DNA of 64,000 nucleotides from assembly GCA_024663395.1 (NCBI GenBank), contig JANFAH010000001.1, positions 2,294,001 to 2,358,000 on the forward strand. The letters run 5' to 3'. This document shows, one piece after another, positions 1-12,845 of this stretch; position 1 is the stretch's first letter, and every line of letters starts with the position of its first letter. Origin of the DNA: Pisolithus tinctorius (taxonomy: Eukaryota > Basidiomycota > Agaricomycetes > Boletales > Pisolithaceae). Below the pieces are notes generated by a model. The model saw nothing but the letters and a program-made list of their open reading frames with translations. It did not search any database and was not told the DNA's origin. The translations under genes and the position numbers were made by a program.

Positions 1-2081
1 TTTCTCGTCTGTCATAACAGCTGTCGTCGTCATCGTCACAGCAGGCATAGCAACAGTAGTCTGAAGCCTTTGAGCGGGGATTGGAGGAGAGGAACGCGAA
101 GTTGGAGGTGGAGACCGCGAAAGCGACTTTTGAGGTGGTGCTTGTGGCGAGTGAGAACGTGCAAGTGGAGACTTTGATCGTTCAATGACAGATAATGCGC
201 GTGTCGCTCTTCCGACCACCTCGCCGTCCTTCGCCTATCGCATCGTATTTATAAGTACCGGTCCAAAACAACCGAAGCGAATGGAACCAGGTACAAATGG
301 CATGTACCCATTCGATTCAGATCGGGTGGGGTGGGTATGAGGCGCAACATTCAGTACGGTCGAGTTTGGGGTATAGAATGGTGCAGGCGCAACATCAAAT
401 AAAATAAACATCGACCGCCGCGTCCATGGAGTAAGCAGAGAGCAAGATGGGGAATACGTGAGCACCGAAACAAGGTCATCATTCACAGACATACCACCCG
501 CTTTACACCGCTCAGCCACTCGGCCACGTCAATCACCGGCTTCCTTTTCGACGTGTCCGTTGCCTGTTTTCCGTTGGGAATATCTTTGACCGGTTGTTTC
601 CCATTGGCCGCATCTGCTGTAGCTGGTCGGACATTTAACCCGTCCGTGATCTGTGTTCCATTCGGCAAGTCGCTTCGTCGAACCGAAAGACGCCCACGTC
701 CTTCGCGTATGTCGATCACCTAACAGGGTTAAATGAGAAGCATGAGCGACCGGTTACAAGATGCAGGGTGTTTTAAGTCAGCTCCGAAGACTTTTGAAAA
801 CGGTAGTCAAGCCACGACGGCCAGAAAAACGAAAAAAGCCACTTTGAAGTTGGCGACAGCTGATTGGCAATGGAAGAAAACGGACATGTGGGACATAACC
901 AAAAATGGCAGCGACGTAATGATGTGAAAAGGTGAAGAGTAGACAGAAGGTGTAAGATGCGAAGCAAGTGGCTTCCTTACCTTGGAAAAGAGACTCCCAT
1001 TTCCATTCCCAGACGTCTTCGAGCCTTTCCGTGTCGGCTTTGCGTCTTCGGCCGGGGTAGGCGCTTCAGGTTGAGGTTGGGCGCCGGGCGCTTTCAGGCC
1101 TAAAGCAACCAATGCCAGACGAAAATATAAGCTCAGTTAGGTTGAACTGAATATGACATCACAAGACACCACCGTACCTTCAACACCCTCTCTGCGCTTA
1201 CTCGGCGCGTGTTCTGCGTGCGTACTCTCATTCTTCATATTCGCGTTAGCCTGCTGGCAAGGGTCAGTAAAAACACTTCTAAAAGGAGACCCTCGCCCAA
1301 CGCATACCACTCGCTCGTTCCCATTTGTGATTGCGTCTACCTGCACATCGGAATCGCATACTCGACCCTGATGATCCTCCAAAATAGAAGACATCCGATG
1401 GCGGGGAGGATTTGCGTTGCTTGCGTTGAGGCCATTGAAGATGATGGAGGATCCGGAGGTGGCGTTGGATTTGGTAACATCCTCAGTCTCCTCCTTCTTT
1501 GGCTTGTCCTCATGTCGCGAGACCCGCCGGACTGGCTCGGTGGTGTCAGACGGTTTCAATCCTCGCCCCTGAGCCATCCGAGCCTTTTGCGCGTTTGAGA
1601 GGTATCTATTAGATTTGACCAGCGCTGCACCTGCTACATGTCAGCGTCAACGACTCATGTTGCCACTTTGCCGGAGGGACGCACCTGGTGCCGAACTGTG
1701 TTTCGGCTTTTCCGAGGGTGTGGGCGGCTTCGCCTCCTGAGAATTATCTGCCAACGGGGAGTCTATAAACCGGAGGAGAGCTTGCCAGTCTACGTCGACA
1801 TCAAGAGAGCTGTGTAAAAGGGTGGTATCAGGAAGTGAGACCGTATTGGAGCCGACAGCGGAACCATTGTCTTTAGGTTGTCCGGGCTGCGATGGCGACG
1901 AGACATGTGCTATTTCTGATTCGGGCTCCTTGCGAGACGAGGTTGAGTGTGAAATACGAGAGGGAAAGAGAGGAGGCAACGAAGGAGGTGCATCGCTGGA
2001 CGAAGACTTTTTGCTGGGGATGTCCGTGTCTGCTACGGATGACTTGCTCGGAGTAGTTTTTCTGCGGAGGAAGCCAGGCAT
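1..2081 (-). CDS. Ser/Pro-rich hypothetical protein, 5 exons seen, 3' end off the window
   Basis: Exons run 2081-1685, 1630-1178, 1099-981, 719-495 and 234-1 on the minus strand; all joins keep frame (476 codons visible). The first intron is 54 nt, has a CTGAC branch site and ends in GTAGCAG. The ATG at 2081 (MPGFLRRKTTPSKSS) is the first in-frame ATG; a codon upstream at 2117 is only GTG. The protein is low in complexity: Ser/Pro-rich N-terminus, a basic stretch (KSNRYLSNAQKARMAQGRG), then SP-rich repeats near the left edge (SKSPLARSHSPQ, SLSRSPPPTSRSSPP). I see no catalytic domain and do not recognise the family; the SP-rich tail hints at a phosphorylated scaffold or regulator, which is inference. 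Introns 3 and 4 (about 260 nt) are long for this genome and may hide small extra exons. Confidence 0.6.
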
Positions 2082-4964
2082 GTCGGAGAGTTCAAGGAAG
2101 GTCACTGACCATCCCACTACGGAGGAGGAGTAGCGGAAAAAAGGAAAAGGGCAACCGAGCGGTCAGGAAATATACGAGAGAAGAAAAGAAAAAAAAAAAG
2201 CAATGCCAGCGCCCCTCCTCCCCGCAACATGGACAATACAACCCAGTCAGTCGTACACGATCATATCTTCGGCATCGTTTCCATTCGCTCGATCGGGGAC
2301 ATGTCTATATTTGGAAATCAATCCCTCGGCACGTTCTCGGTCACGTTATGCTTGATTTAGATGGCCCGCCCTGGACCCCCCAGATGTCATTAGACTATTT
2401 TTGCCAGGTTGCTGCCCTGCCTCGACCTGGGGGCCTGGTTTCAGGAGGTAGGTAGTAGGGAACAACTGAATATCCAGCAGAATATGTATCATCCAACAAG
2501 TTCAGTTAACGCCGTGGTTATCGACGGGCCGTGCATACGCAACGTGTATGACGCATGTGCACCTGCTCAATGGGTTGACACCGTGTGAGTGGGTTTTTTT
2601 TCCTACTCTCGATCGACGCTCGCTTAGGTTTGCTCCATTGGAACCGGCTAGTCTAACCTAATCGCTTGTATATGTCTCCACCATACGTCAGTTCCTCGTC
2701 GGACATAGAATGGCGCTATGTCTGTATACAAAAACACAACAACACATTGCACAGGCATGGTTGGGGACGAGGAACGTGTACTAAATAAGCGGATTAACGC
2801 TTTTACCCCTCCAGTCACAGTCAGCAAGGATAAAAGCGGAGTCTATCACATGTACTAATTGTATTCCCGCTTGGCAGCGCCTCGTTGTTTGGGCGCTCTC
2901 CGACCTCTCCGAACACTTCAAGGTTAGCTCGGCTAACCTGTCCGCTGATTTCATTTACTACAGAATCCCTTGAGATCTCTCGAATCTCGATGCGGCCAAC
3001 CTCCGTGTAAGCACAGGTAAGCACCCGGCCAAGGCCACCTCCGTTCAAACTTACAGGCTCAACACTCGTTCCCCGGAAGCTTCCTACTTTAACCGTTATT
3101 GCACCTTCTTGATTGACTGATGGAACCACCTCAGACACATCTAGAACCCGCCCAGCAGCGCCGACGAAGGCACTTCGGACTCTTACTCGGCTACCCGAGT
3201 ACTCCAAGTCTCCAACGCACCTACGTATATCTATATGAACCACTGTTTAACTTGCGCCCACACTGCTTGCGCCATGATACGATATATACACACGCCTTCC
3301 TTCCGTCTGCAAGTTACTCGATACAAACTATCCCAAAACAAGGTTCCAAAGTCCAGACAATTTGACCGGCCATCACAATGCGCTGCGCACGGTTTTTCCT
3401 CGAATGAGATCGAGAATGTTCAAAGTGTGCTGGATCAAGTGACGTGATCACCTAATGTCTCCATGCTGACCTCTGCTGACCTCCACCTCTTCAGCGCTCC
3501 TTCCAAGTATAGTAACTTTATTTGCTTGTGTTTTTGCAGATTTCATTTTGACTGGATTGCTACGGTGCTCGACCTCTTCATAATAACGTATGTAAGTACC
3601 TCAAAAGTGTGGTTCAATCACTAATCCGTACGTACGTCGGTCGCCCTAACATCCGTCGTCATCAACGAGATCACGCAAGGGCAGACCCGTTTGGCAGGAA
3701 CAATCTCCGTCTGAGCAAGTCGCAACACATACATGGTGCACTTGTCGCACACATTCCAGCGTGTCCTTGGTGCGACCTGTCGTATCATGTTACAGCAGTA
3801 GGTCGGCAGTGGGAAAAAAGAACATTCCCGTGTGTGAGATAACGAATGACTTTCGGAAGTGAAAAACTGCGGTTGGTCTGTCTCTCTCGGTCTCCCTGCC
3901 CGTAAAATATACCCTAATAATGCAGTGCTATTGTATCAACATCAACTATCTGTGTCGGAGTCTCCTTGGCAGGACACAAACAACCAGTACTTACTCCCAA
4001 TCCGGATCAATCAGCCGGGTGAAACCCCTCGATATCCCAACAACCTGCCGTTGTAGGCACACACACCGCACTGCATGGGTGATCCCATCAAATAATCCCC
4101 ACCCGTGCTGCGCACAGGGCGTTCTCGAGAAGTCAGGGCAAAAGAGAAGCACCAAAAGCACCTGATTACGACCCTAGATTCACCAGGCAACTCCGGTGAT
4201 TCAGCTGCACACATATCCGTCCCATGCGGAAGACGATCCAATATTATCTCTACCGGTGGTGATCCGTGCGATTACACATGCGATGCGGACGCGAATGACC
4301 CTGTCGAGAGTTACGAGGAACAGACAAGGTACAAAGAAACGCGGAGAACCTGGCAACATATGCAAGAGAAAACAATCCACCTTGTCCATAACATCGACCA
4401 TCTTCCTCGTCTTTGCATCGTCTCCATCATACCCTTTGTCCCCGAGGATCGAGAGAAGTTGCTTGAACAAGATCTTTGTTTTTCGTATATCCCCCTGTCT
4501 TCCGCGGGGAGTGGGGGGAGGGTGGCTATGTAAGTATGAAGGGAACGGTAGTCATATTACGACATATCGATGGAAAGAAAGCGGCCTGGATCTGCCACAA
4601 CATACCTTCTCCCCCAACTCCATTAATGGTTCATTTTGGGGCGTCCTTACTCATCAGCCTTCCAACATCAGTCAACTAATTCACCTCCCCAGGAACCATT
4701 TGTCTCCGGACTCGGAAGTTTTCAGCTTGCCTATCGCATTCCGGATGCTGGTTCGTAACTCATCGCCAGTCGTAGATGATTCATCAATTCTGGGGTTAGA
4801 TGTCGAAGATGACATGAAATATTTCTGTTGATTGACGCCGAACACTGAATCTTGACCATCCCCTCGACCAACACCGCTGACCATCCAGCCCTAAGCGCCC
4901 CATCCCTTTCTTCCTACCAACCGTATGATCTTTCCTATCTTCCTCTTCCCCTCTCTCTTTTTTC
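2082..4964. other. Intergenic stretch, no supported gene
   Basis: I see only short open stretches here. The longest, 2821-3243 on the minus strand, is open for about 140 codons but has no ATG in frame and no recognisable motif. It is not called as a gene. Confidence 0.5.
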
Positions 4965-6179
4965 ATTTAGCGGCTCGTTATCCCGCTGTTCCTTCTCCCA
5001 ACCTTATCAGCCGCGCCACTGCTCGGTGATGCGGTGCCATGCTTGCTCATGCCAGGCATTTCATCCCCGGCCTTGAGATCAAGACCGCTATTCTCCGCAA
5101 GCTCGCACATGAGCTACTCTATACCTCGTCGAAGTTCGGACGCGCAGGTGAGGGGATCTTCATCGTGTTCACCTTCCGTACATGGTGAACCCGCTGTTCT
5201 GCCTATTGGTCTTGTTTAGAAGCAATATTGGTAGGCTTATAGGGTTACCGGGTCGGGCACTATATTAGCGAGTTCTCTGGATGTTGGCAGGGTTGACAGT
5301 GTAGATTCAAGCAAGATTTTCGGCGACCCGAATTGTTCGAGGGTGTCTGTGACGAAGTGCCAAACGGCTGGTGCGGTGTTGCTTTGTGGGGAAATCGTTC
5401 TCCCAATGATATGTGTAAACAAGAAGCGATCTTAGATTGCGAAGGACGAAAAAAAAAAAAAAAAACGGAATGAGATCGAGAAAGAATGCTAACCGTCAAA
5501 ATCATATAAACATCCCCGCCATCCTCGCCGTGGTGAACGTGTACATCACGCTGGGTTTCGCGTCCGAGGAGGTAAACTTCATATTTTTGATAGTCACTTC
5601 TCTGCAAGCCTACATATAAACCCAGTCAGTGGGTCCAGTCGAGAGGGAGCGGGATTGTTCTTCCGTCGAGTCTTTGGTTAGTCTAGGGGGAGACTAAGTG
5701 CGTCCTACTGTAAACACTTCGAATAGGACATTGTTCCTCCGAATCCTCCACGACAACTTGAAATTGGCTCCCGGGCCAACCGGATAACTGGTTGACACTG
5801 CTGCCAATCACCGCGCGTCAATGGTTTGGCCTCAAAGACGTGTCTGATCATGTACGGTCACAGATTACTCCGTGTCTCGCACCATCCGTAATATTGGAGG
5901 CTGTCCAGTGTCGAAGGACCATCAGGTTGTCGAGGGAGGTCTGCTCCCGTACCGATGCACTGCAGCACGAGAGGAAGCAATCCAGCAAGTATGAAGTTCT
6001 CGAGGAACGCGAACCGGACGATTACTTGCACGAGAACGGAAATCGAGCGAGCGAAGCCAATGGAAAACATTTGTCATTGTGCACGGCCAGAAGGGAGTTG
6101 AACGTGAAACGTCGTCAGTGACATATGTGTACCGGTTAGAATCAGCGAGTCGTCGGAGCGGTCCAATACGAAACGAACG

Positions 6180-6550
6180 TATGAGGGCATAACCAGTCTA
6201 AAAACCTGACATACCCAAATGCGTGATACTAATGTGAACCGGTCGCACATTTCCATCCACTGAAATCCAACCAAGCGCTTCTGCGCCTCCTCTATCTTCA
6301 GCCTGAGATTCTTGCCGCTATTTTCTCTTGAACTCTTCCTCAGCTCTCTTTCTTTCTCGCTTCCCCAGCATCTCTCTCTCAGCAAGCCTCCTGGCCATTT
6401 CCTGTCCCCGCCCCTCTAGCTTTCCTTTTAGTTCTACGGCAGCTCTCTTGCAACCCCTACGTGCCTCACGCCGCATCGCCTCCTCAGCTAATCCGACCTG
6501 TTCAGCCAACTTCGCATGTTCCTGTTCGAATATCCTCCTCTGGATCTCTG
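6180..6550 (-). pseudogene. Decayed 3' tail of the copy-A AAA gene
   Basis: Counterpart of the coiled-coil and C-terminal module of the 19308-27073 gene. In another frame from the AAA exons the coiled coil is still readable (EIQRRIFEQEHAKLAEQ, EEAMRREARRG), preceded by QRLQQDLDRVQSEERL. A deletion relative to copy B fuses the STSTSTLG linker directly to the coiled coil and shifts frame, so the AAA reading frame ends at 6551. Further indels scatter the C-terminus over all three frames: LGMSGF before the final stop survives, but the CPVGYQW and GWRCAGGSH parts of copy B are gone. Confidence 0.75.
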
Positions 6551-9514
6551 TCAATCGTTCCTCGCTCTGTACACGGTCAAGATCCTGCTGAAGGCGCTGT
6601 TCCTCTTTGACTGCCTTTCGTTTCCTAGAGTTGACGTGCTTGTACTCGAAGATGTAGGTGAAGGGGGTGGCACACGGCCACTCCTGTTAGGAGGGTTCCG
6701 CCGATTCCACTTTTCCTCCCGTGTTGTTTTCAAGATGGAAACCGCCTCCTTGATGGACAGAGACGCTGGGTTTCCTGGATTATCTGCAGCGTTGATAAGC
6801 GCTTTCCGTACCATCCGCTGTCCAATCGTCTTTACGTCTCGAGCATTCCCCCACGAAGGCAAATATGACATGTCCTCGATAATATCCCTCATTGTGAGAT
6901 ACTCGGCTGACGACGGATCTTTGAGCTGCGCAATGTTAATCCCATTCTTACACAGGCCCTTGTCCAAGAGCGTCAAGCATTGTTCGGGGGTCATGTTCTG
7001 GAAGACAATTTCCTCAGCGAAGCGACTAGACAGTCCAGGGTTTACTTGTAGGAGTGCGTTCATCTCATCTTCGTAGCCGGCAAGGATGATGATAAGCTTG
7101 TCCATGTATCTCTCCTGTGTCATCAGCCCCACGATTTCATCCATGGCTTCCTTCGCAAATTTCCCTTCACGTAGGCGGTAGGCTTCGTCGACAAAGAGAA
7201 CCTTTCCGAGAGCCTTTTCAAAGACTGCCTTCGTCTGTGGGCCGGTGTGTCCGACATACTGACCGACGAGGTCTGATGCGGAGCACTCTACCACATCTGT
7301 CGAAGACAGGAACCCCATGTCGTAGTACACTTGACCGAGTTTCCTGGCTGTACTTGTCTTTCCCGTACCTATTTTAATATCTAAATGACGACATTCTAAT
7401 TTCATGACTTAGGCGTTACGCACCAGGAGGCCCCTTGAAGATGAAGTTGCTGGGTATCTGAGTCCGCATATCCAGTCCCTGGGCCTTCATCGCACGTGCA
7501 ATTTTTTGGTAGTCTTCCAGCTTCTTGATAATGTCATCGCACCCCACAACATCTTCGAACAATTTGGCTAGATTGGCAGATGCGTTCTGATCTCGCTTAT
7601 AATCAGGATCAAAGTCTTGAGGTTCGAAGGTGACCTGTGCTCTCCGTGCTGCTGGGATTATTGCCATGCGTTTCTGATACCGAGCTTTGGCCAAGCCTAG
7701 TAGATTCTCCACTTCACTAGCATTTCCAAAATTAGGCCTATTTTTCATTCGACTGAGGAGGTCTCGTGCCACATGTTTCGCATCATTGGTAGCAGAGAGG
7801 TCCTGGTTTTTTAGCTTCAAATCCAGGACTTGCATCAATTGAGGCTCGGTAAAATCTTCGAAGATGAAAGCGTTCTCTATGGCAAAACGGTGCGCTAGTC
7901 CAGGGTTGACATTCTTCAGGGTGCCTTTTAACATTCAATGCTTGTCTAGTGGAACCGGCGCTTACCTGGAACATCTCTTCCATGTGTTCCTTATATCCGA
8001 GTAGCAGGACGCAACGATCTTCCCCTGGGATGCTTTGAATCTCTGCCACCATTGTGTCGATGACAGATGTTTTGAAGGAATCTCGTTTGCCCGTACTCTT
8101 GCCGAACAGCAGATACGCCTACATATTGGTTGAGAGTGAATGGGTTGCTAGTGGTGGTGCAGGCTTACATCGTCTATAACAAGCACCTTCCCAATGGTAC
8201 TGTTCAAGATGGTTTTGGTATTCTTCTCTGATTGTCCAAGGTATTCCCCAATAAAATCTGTCGGGTTCTTTACCACCACTATTACAGCATGTCGTCAGCG
8301 CCAGCCTACATAACACTATCCACAACAGAATTGACCTTCGCCGTTGCTCAGGAGACCCAGCTCTGCAAGAATTTTGCCATATAATTGGGCCACAGTCGTC
8401 TTCCCTGTACCAGGGGACCCTAGAAACACCCTGTTGAGGGATATTGCCATCGGTTCCAACCCAGCCAGTTCTCTCTGATAGTTTGTCTCTATGAGAACGA
8501 AGAAGCTGCGAACTGATTCTTTCACAGACTCGAGGCCGATGAGGGTTTGTAACTTCGCCCATGCGGCACTGTCCGGAAGAGCCTTGGACGGATCGGGGCC
8601 AATGAGGTCCTCCTTAGACATGAAGAAATCATCTGCTGGTGTGCCGGATGTGCGTGCCTTCTGGACCCGCTGAGCCTGCCGCTCACATATCTTTGCAAAC
8701 ATGTTCCGCAGTGCACGTGCGTTTCCGAACCCAGGCTGCTCTCTTCTCCGACTAAGGTGCTTGACCGCAATTCGTACATAGCGTCCACGGACACCACCCT
8801 CAACCTGCATTCGACCTTTGTACCGCTTAAGAATCAAATCTTCGAGCATGACAATGAACTCTGCGTCCGTATAATCTGCAAGTTGAAGGCTGTAGGGAAT
8901 ATGACTGGGTACCTCCGGATCGTGCTTGAGGAATTTCTCCATCTCCTTGGTGTGTCCCGCAAGGATGAAAACCAGCTTTCCAACTTGCTTCTCCATTTCT
9001 GCGAGGAGGCGCTGCACAACCTGCGCTGATCTAGTACTGGACCGATCATAATCACTGACGAGTTGATGTGCTTCATCGATGAAAACCGCCCCACCGCCTG
9101 CCCTAAGAACACCTTCAGTGAGCCATTTTACTCCATTGACACCGTCATCGGCGAGGGATGAACCTGTGGTTTCCTGGAAGGCCTCGCCAGGAAGTACCTG
9201 AACGGATGCCAGGAATTGCGTATATAGCTTTGCAACAGCAGTTTTCTCTAATTGTGAGTCATAAAAGCAACCCACCCCTGTGCTGTAAGGAAATATTTAC
9301 CTGTACCGGGATTCCCGAGCAAGACAAGGTTGAAACTCTCTTCGTATAAGGCCACCTCTTGACGCTTCAGGGTATCGATCTTCGCCTTTATGCATAGCAA
9401 TTGTTCTTTCACCTCCTCCAGTCCGGTCATGGCCATGATTTTATCAATGGCATCGTTCTTTACTCCCTCGACCCGCTTTTGATATTCCCATTTATCTCTT
9501 GCAGCAGACTCCAT
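6551..9514 (-). CDS. Truncated triple-AAA (CbbX/SpoVK-like) paralogue, possibly a pseudogene
   Basis: Exons 9514-9301, 9247-8336, 8278-8169, 8118-7966, 7913-7424 and 7368-6551 give an open frame of 898 aa; intron positions match copy B exactly. The start is the first in-frame ATG (MESAARDKW); helicase, zinc region and first coiled coil are absent. AAA1 looks dead: its Walker A reads GNPGTEKT instead of GNPGTGKT, and the arginine finger region reads DPEVPSHIP instead of NPGIPSRVP. AAA2 (GSPGTGKTT, VIDDAYLL, NPGLAHRF) and AAA3 (GPPGTGKTS, FVDEAYRL, NPGLSSRF) keep core motifs. The donor after 8336 is GTCAAT, weaker than the GTTAAT of copy B. The Pro-rich linker ends in a shifted tail. It may be expressed as a shorter protein or be a young pseudogene; the sequence alone does not decide. 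Confidence 0.6.
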
Positions 9515-9648
9515 TTTGGGTCGTGAAATACTTTGATTAGCAGGCAGGCAGGTACCAGAGGACTGGCTTCGGGGAGGTTTACGTGGTCGACTGATTTGAC
9601 CGAGACTAAAAGGGGTCCGCTTGTACTTTGGGGTCACGTGTGGCAGGG

Positions 9649-11371
9649 CATTTTTTCGTGGAATCGAGGGTCTCGTTACTTCTACGAGCGGAAGCTGAGA
9701 AGCGCAGCATTGCAACAGATTAAAATGTCACACAGGGCATTGCAAGGGTAGCATAATGATCGTCACCGACGCGAGCTTTATAAGTGGATGTACACTTGCA
9801 CTATGGTTGAAATACTTCAGGGGGAAGAGATCTGTGAGATCGTAGATTGTGATGTCCCTGCCATTTCCCTACATGTGAGATACCCTCCGCTTGGTGAGAG
9901 AGAAATGCATTTGACCTCTGTGGTGAGAGAGAGAGAGATGATATTAGTGATCTGCTTGTGAAACGCACAATCCCATCCATTAGATGCCACATATACCCAA
10001 TGTTGATTGTCATGGATTGGCCACTGGCTGAAGCCGAAGATGTGGAAAGGTCGAAATGGGTGGCTTTGCCTCGGCGGAGATGAGGTACCGGAAGTGCCGA
10101 TACTGAATACTAATAGATTTCGGCCCCAAACTGTACTGGGTATTACTGGCTGTGTTTCGTGAACTCGCGCACTTTCTTTCTTCTGGGATTTGTTCTTGGT
10201 TTAGGCTCATTTGAAGGGCCGGTTCAGTTGCACATGTTTCTTCGATGAATGCTGCGCGTTTTTATACATAAAAAAAGACAACGGGCCAACTACGTTACCG
10301 CCGGAATGGGAGCAGTTCATTCTCGGCGTTGAGACGTCCTCACCTTTCTCCTTAGTTCTTGACTGCAAGGGAGAGGAACGTGTCGCCATTAGATAATGTT
10401 TTCGCAAATGCAGGGGACAGCCTTGCGGTGACGGTAGCAGCTAACAAACTGCCCAGCCTCAACTTTTTCTCACCGTCTGTTTCTTCGAACTGCCAGCTGT
10501 CCCGCTTTGTAATTACTGTAGCCAGCTAATCCGTTTTCAAAGCGACCTTATTCCTCTGACGCTTGGGCTGGCTGAGTGATCAGACCAGGTGATTTGACTT
10601 TCCCATGCTGAAGTCTATGCAGGTGCGGCGGTCTCACCTTCTGGAGGAAGTAACTTGGCCTACGAACCCCACTCCATGCACATACACGCATGTACGTGTA
10701 CACGTACCACCTAAAAAGCGAGTTGACCAGGTCAGTGCAGACATCCTCACAACTAATAACCACACATCTTTTGCACCTTCACCCTCCTTTCAACTTGCCG
10801 CTCCCTTTTTTGTCGCTTTACATCCACATCACCTTCCTCATCCGCATCCATCACATCTGCCCCGCGCTTGTTTCACGCTTCCGAGGTACGACCACCAGTA
10901 GTGGGAGTGGCACCGGTAGTAGTAGCTGTCCCCGTTCTTCTCGAGGCGCAAATTTAGGTTTAGGTTTGGCGGATGTCCAACTAGACCATCCCTGTGCCCA
11001 TCCTGTGGCTGGCGGGAGAGCAGTGGTCGTTGCCGTGGGGTGGCCTTGATGGGAGGAACAATCTCCAAGACTTGGGCCAAGAGCATCAAGACACTCATTC
11101 GTTAGCGAGCTACACATGTGAACGTTTCAACGGTCTGAGATAATGTTTTCAACCTTGTTAACTTTCAACTGCTCACACGTCCTGTGGTCAGCTTGGGCAT
11201 GTGCTTATTTACACACGCTAGTGTCGCCACTGACAGGAACCATCAACTCACAGCACGTCAATATAGAAGAATACAGTTCATAAACGCCCTCCGTGGAATC
11301 ATTTACTTCCATAAATAAGCCAACTCTCGCCAGGCGCAGGTGTTTCCTCGTTTTTCTTCAACACACTATCC
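9649..11371. other. Intergenic, no supported gene
   Basis: Only short, unrecognised open stretches. A minus-strand stretch at 10851-11117 with Thr/Pro-rich coding potential (NECLDALGPSLGDCSS) could be an exon of a small secreted protein, but it has no convincing start, splice context or family. Confidence 0.4.
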
Positions 11372-12845
11372 ATGAGTGATCAATTCGATTTCGGGGCCAG
11401 GATGGGCATGATCATCATGTGCATGGCATCCGCCGCATCAGCGCTTGCCGTCGGTGGTCTGCTGCTGTACATTGCGGTGAGTTTTTTCCCTTCAGCACCG
11501 ACCGCCAACTGATTTTTGCAGTATAGCGCAGTTACCATCAAGCGAAATGCCTCGCGGCGGTGGTCCACTGACACGCATATACACTATTATTTTCTCAATA
11601 TGATGATTTCTCACCTTATCTTATCAATTGGTCAGTACGTACTACCACGTGGTTCCTGTTACCGACTGACGGCGTACAGGTGAATTGCTCAACATCAAGT
11701 GGATTGTAGAAGCGGTGAGCCTTCAGCGTGTTTGTGATGCTTCGCACTCATTTAACTGCCAGAGGCTGTACCCCGGTACCGTTTGCACCATTCAAGGTAT
11801 TTCTGCTTTCACTTTACTATATGCTTGTCTTTCATGGCATGCAGGTTTCTTGATTCAATTGGGTAATGTTGGAGTTGCTCTCAGGTGCGTATCGAAATCG
11901 AAAAGAAACCCCCTTCACATGCTCACAGAATTGCCTTGTCAGTACAATGGTATGCCGGTTTCATCAATTGTCATGGTAATAAAATAGTGATTCGAGATAG
12001 GCCGTTGCTGTGCACGTGCTGCAAGTATTGGTGCTACAGTGGAGATCTCCACCAAAACTTGCTCTCCTTGTACTGGCAATAATTTGGCTGCTCATCTTTC
12101 TTCTGGTGGTCGTGCCGCCCATCGTGGTTCAACACAACATTTACGGTGCTAGTGGCTATTGTAAGTGCTTATGGTGCAATTTTACCTTTGATAACCTGAA
12201 TTCACACTGCCATTCAGGGTGCTTCGTTGACGGAAGTATCATGACGCAGGTTTGCCTCATTTATATATGGTTGTGGGTGACTGGGTAGTAAACATCATCT
12301 CATACCTGCTCCTTGCACTTGTTATCACGCGACTAGTTCTTGTGGATGGACACAGATTTCGGTGGAGAAGGCAGGACACGAGAACAATTCCGTATGAAGT
12401 AGACACGTCGGCAGAAAATGTCAGAGCAATTCAAATGCTCTCGTAAGTGGCTCCTAGTCTACGATTGATGGCTTCTGTACGAACCACTTTACAGTTACCC
12501 CACCTTGTACATTGTACAGGTGAGTGATCTTCAGTCTTTGATATGATTGTAATGAACGAGTGATAGGTGTTACCTCAATCAGTGGCTCGTTTCTTTCAAT
12601 TCAGCGGTCATGACGTTCCGTTTGCAGCGATAGCTTTCACATCCATGCTGCTCGCATTATCCGGTCTGTTCAACACGATCTTGTATGCTTTTACTCGTCC
12701 AAGGTTGATTCCAGGCAGAGCTTCGCGCAATCCAGAGGGCGCGCACGTTACTATCGCAGGGATGGCACACGATCGCTTTCCACATGGTCACGTGGCTGGG
12801 GACGACAGCTTTGTTATGACGACTGGCTTGGACCCGGTTCTATGA
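11372..12845 (+). CDS. Seven-transmembrane receptor-like protein (fungal Git3/cAMP-receptor-like GPCR), possibly damaged
   Basis: Exons 11372-11476, 11522-11630, 11680-11714, 11763-11796, 11845-11884, 11929-11941, 12001-12160, 12218-12442, 12495-12519, 12567-12845. The product has successive hydrophobic helices (MIIMCMASAASALAVGGLLLY; LALLVLAIIWLLIFLLVVV; NIISYLLLALVI), a first loop with IKWIVEARLYPGTVC and a last helix ending LYAFTRPRLIPGR. This pattern is typical of Agaricomycete glucose/cAMP-type receptors that signal through G-alpha at the plasma membrane; ligand unknown. The eighth exon does not stay open: either one base is missing near 12283-12288 (341 aa if restored), or a 53-nt intron 12236-12288 (GTATCA..GGTAG) is removed, giving 323 aa but losing the start of a helix. 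One exon is only 13 nt long. Confidence 0.6.

Larger units (their letters stand above)
4965..9648 (-). repeat. Segmental duplication, copy A (partner 18228-23207)
   Basis: Direct-orientation duplicate of the 3' half of the helicase-AAA gene plus about 1 kb of its downstream flank. Besides the AAA exons, non-coding flank matches too: 5040-5120 pairs with 18290-18365 (shared TATTCTCCGCAAGCTCG), 5300-5440 with 18445-18510 (AAGCGATCTTAGATTG versus GAGCGATCTTAGATTG), and 5560-5640 with 18575-18640 (CGCGTCCGAG). The right edge falls near 9648, inside what is exon 5 (coiled-coil part) in copy B. The left edge near 4965 is approximate. Copy A carries more deletions than copy B and has no helicase part. 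Confidence 0.85.

Noticed and set aside
2821..3243. Open minus-strand frame of about 140 codons
   Set aside because: It has no ATG in frame (the 5' codon is GTG), no recognisable motif and no splice context linking it to another exon.
10838..11117. Two overlapping minus-strand frames that look like a small secreted protein
   Set aside because: Two frames compete, the signal peptide is not convincing and no cysteine pattern is seen.
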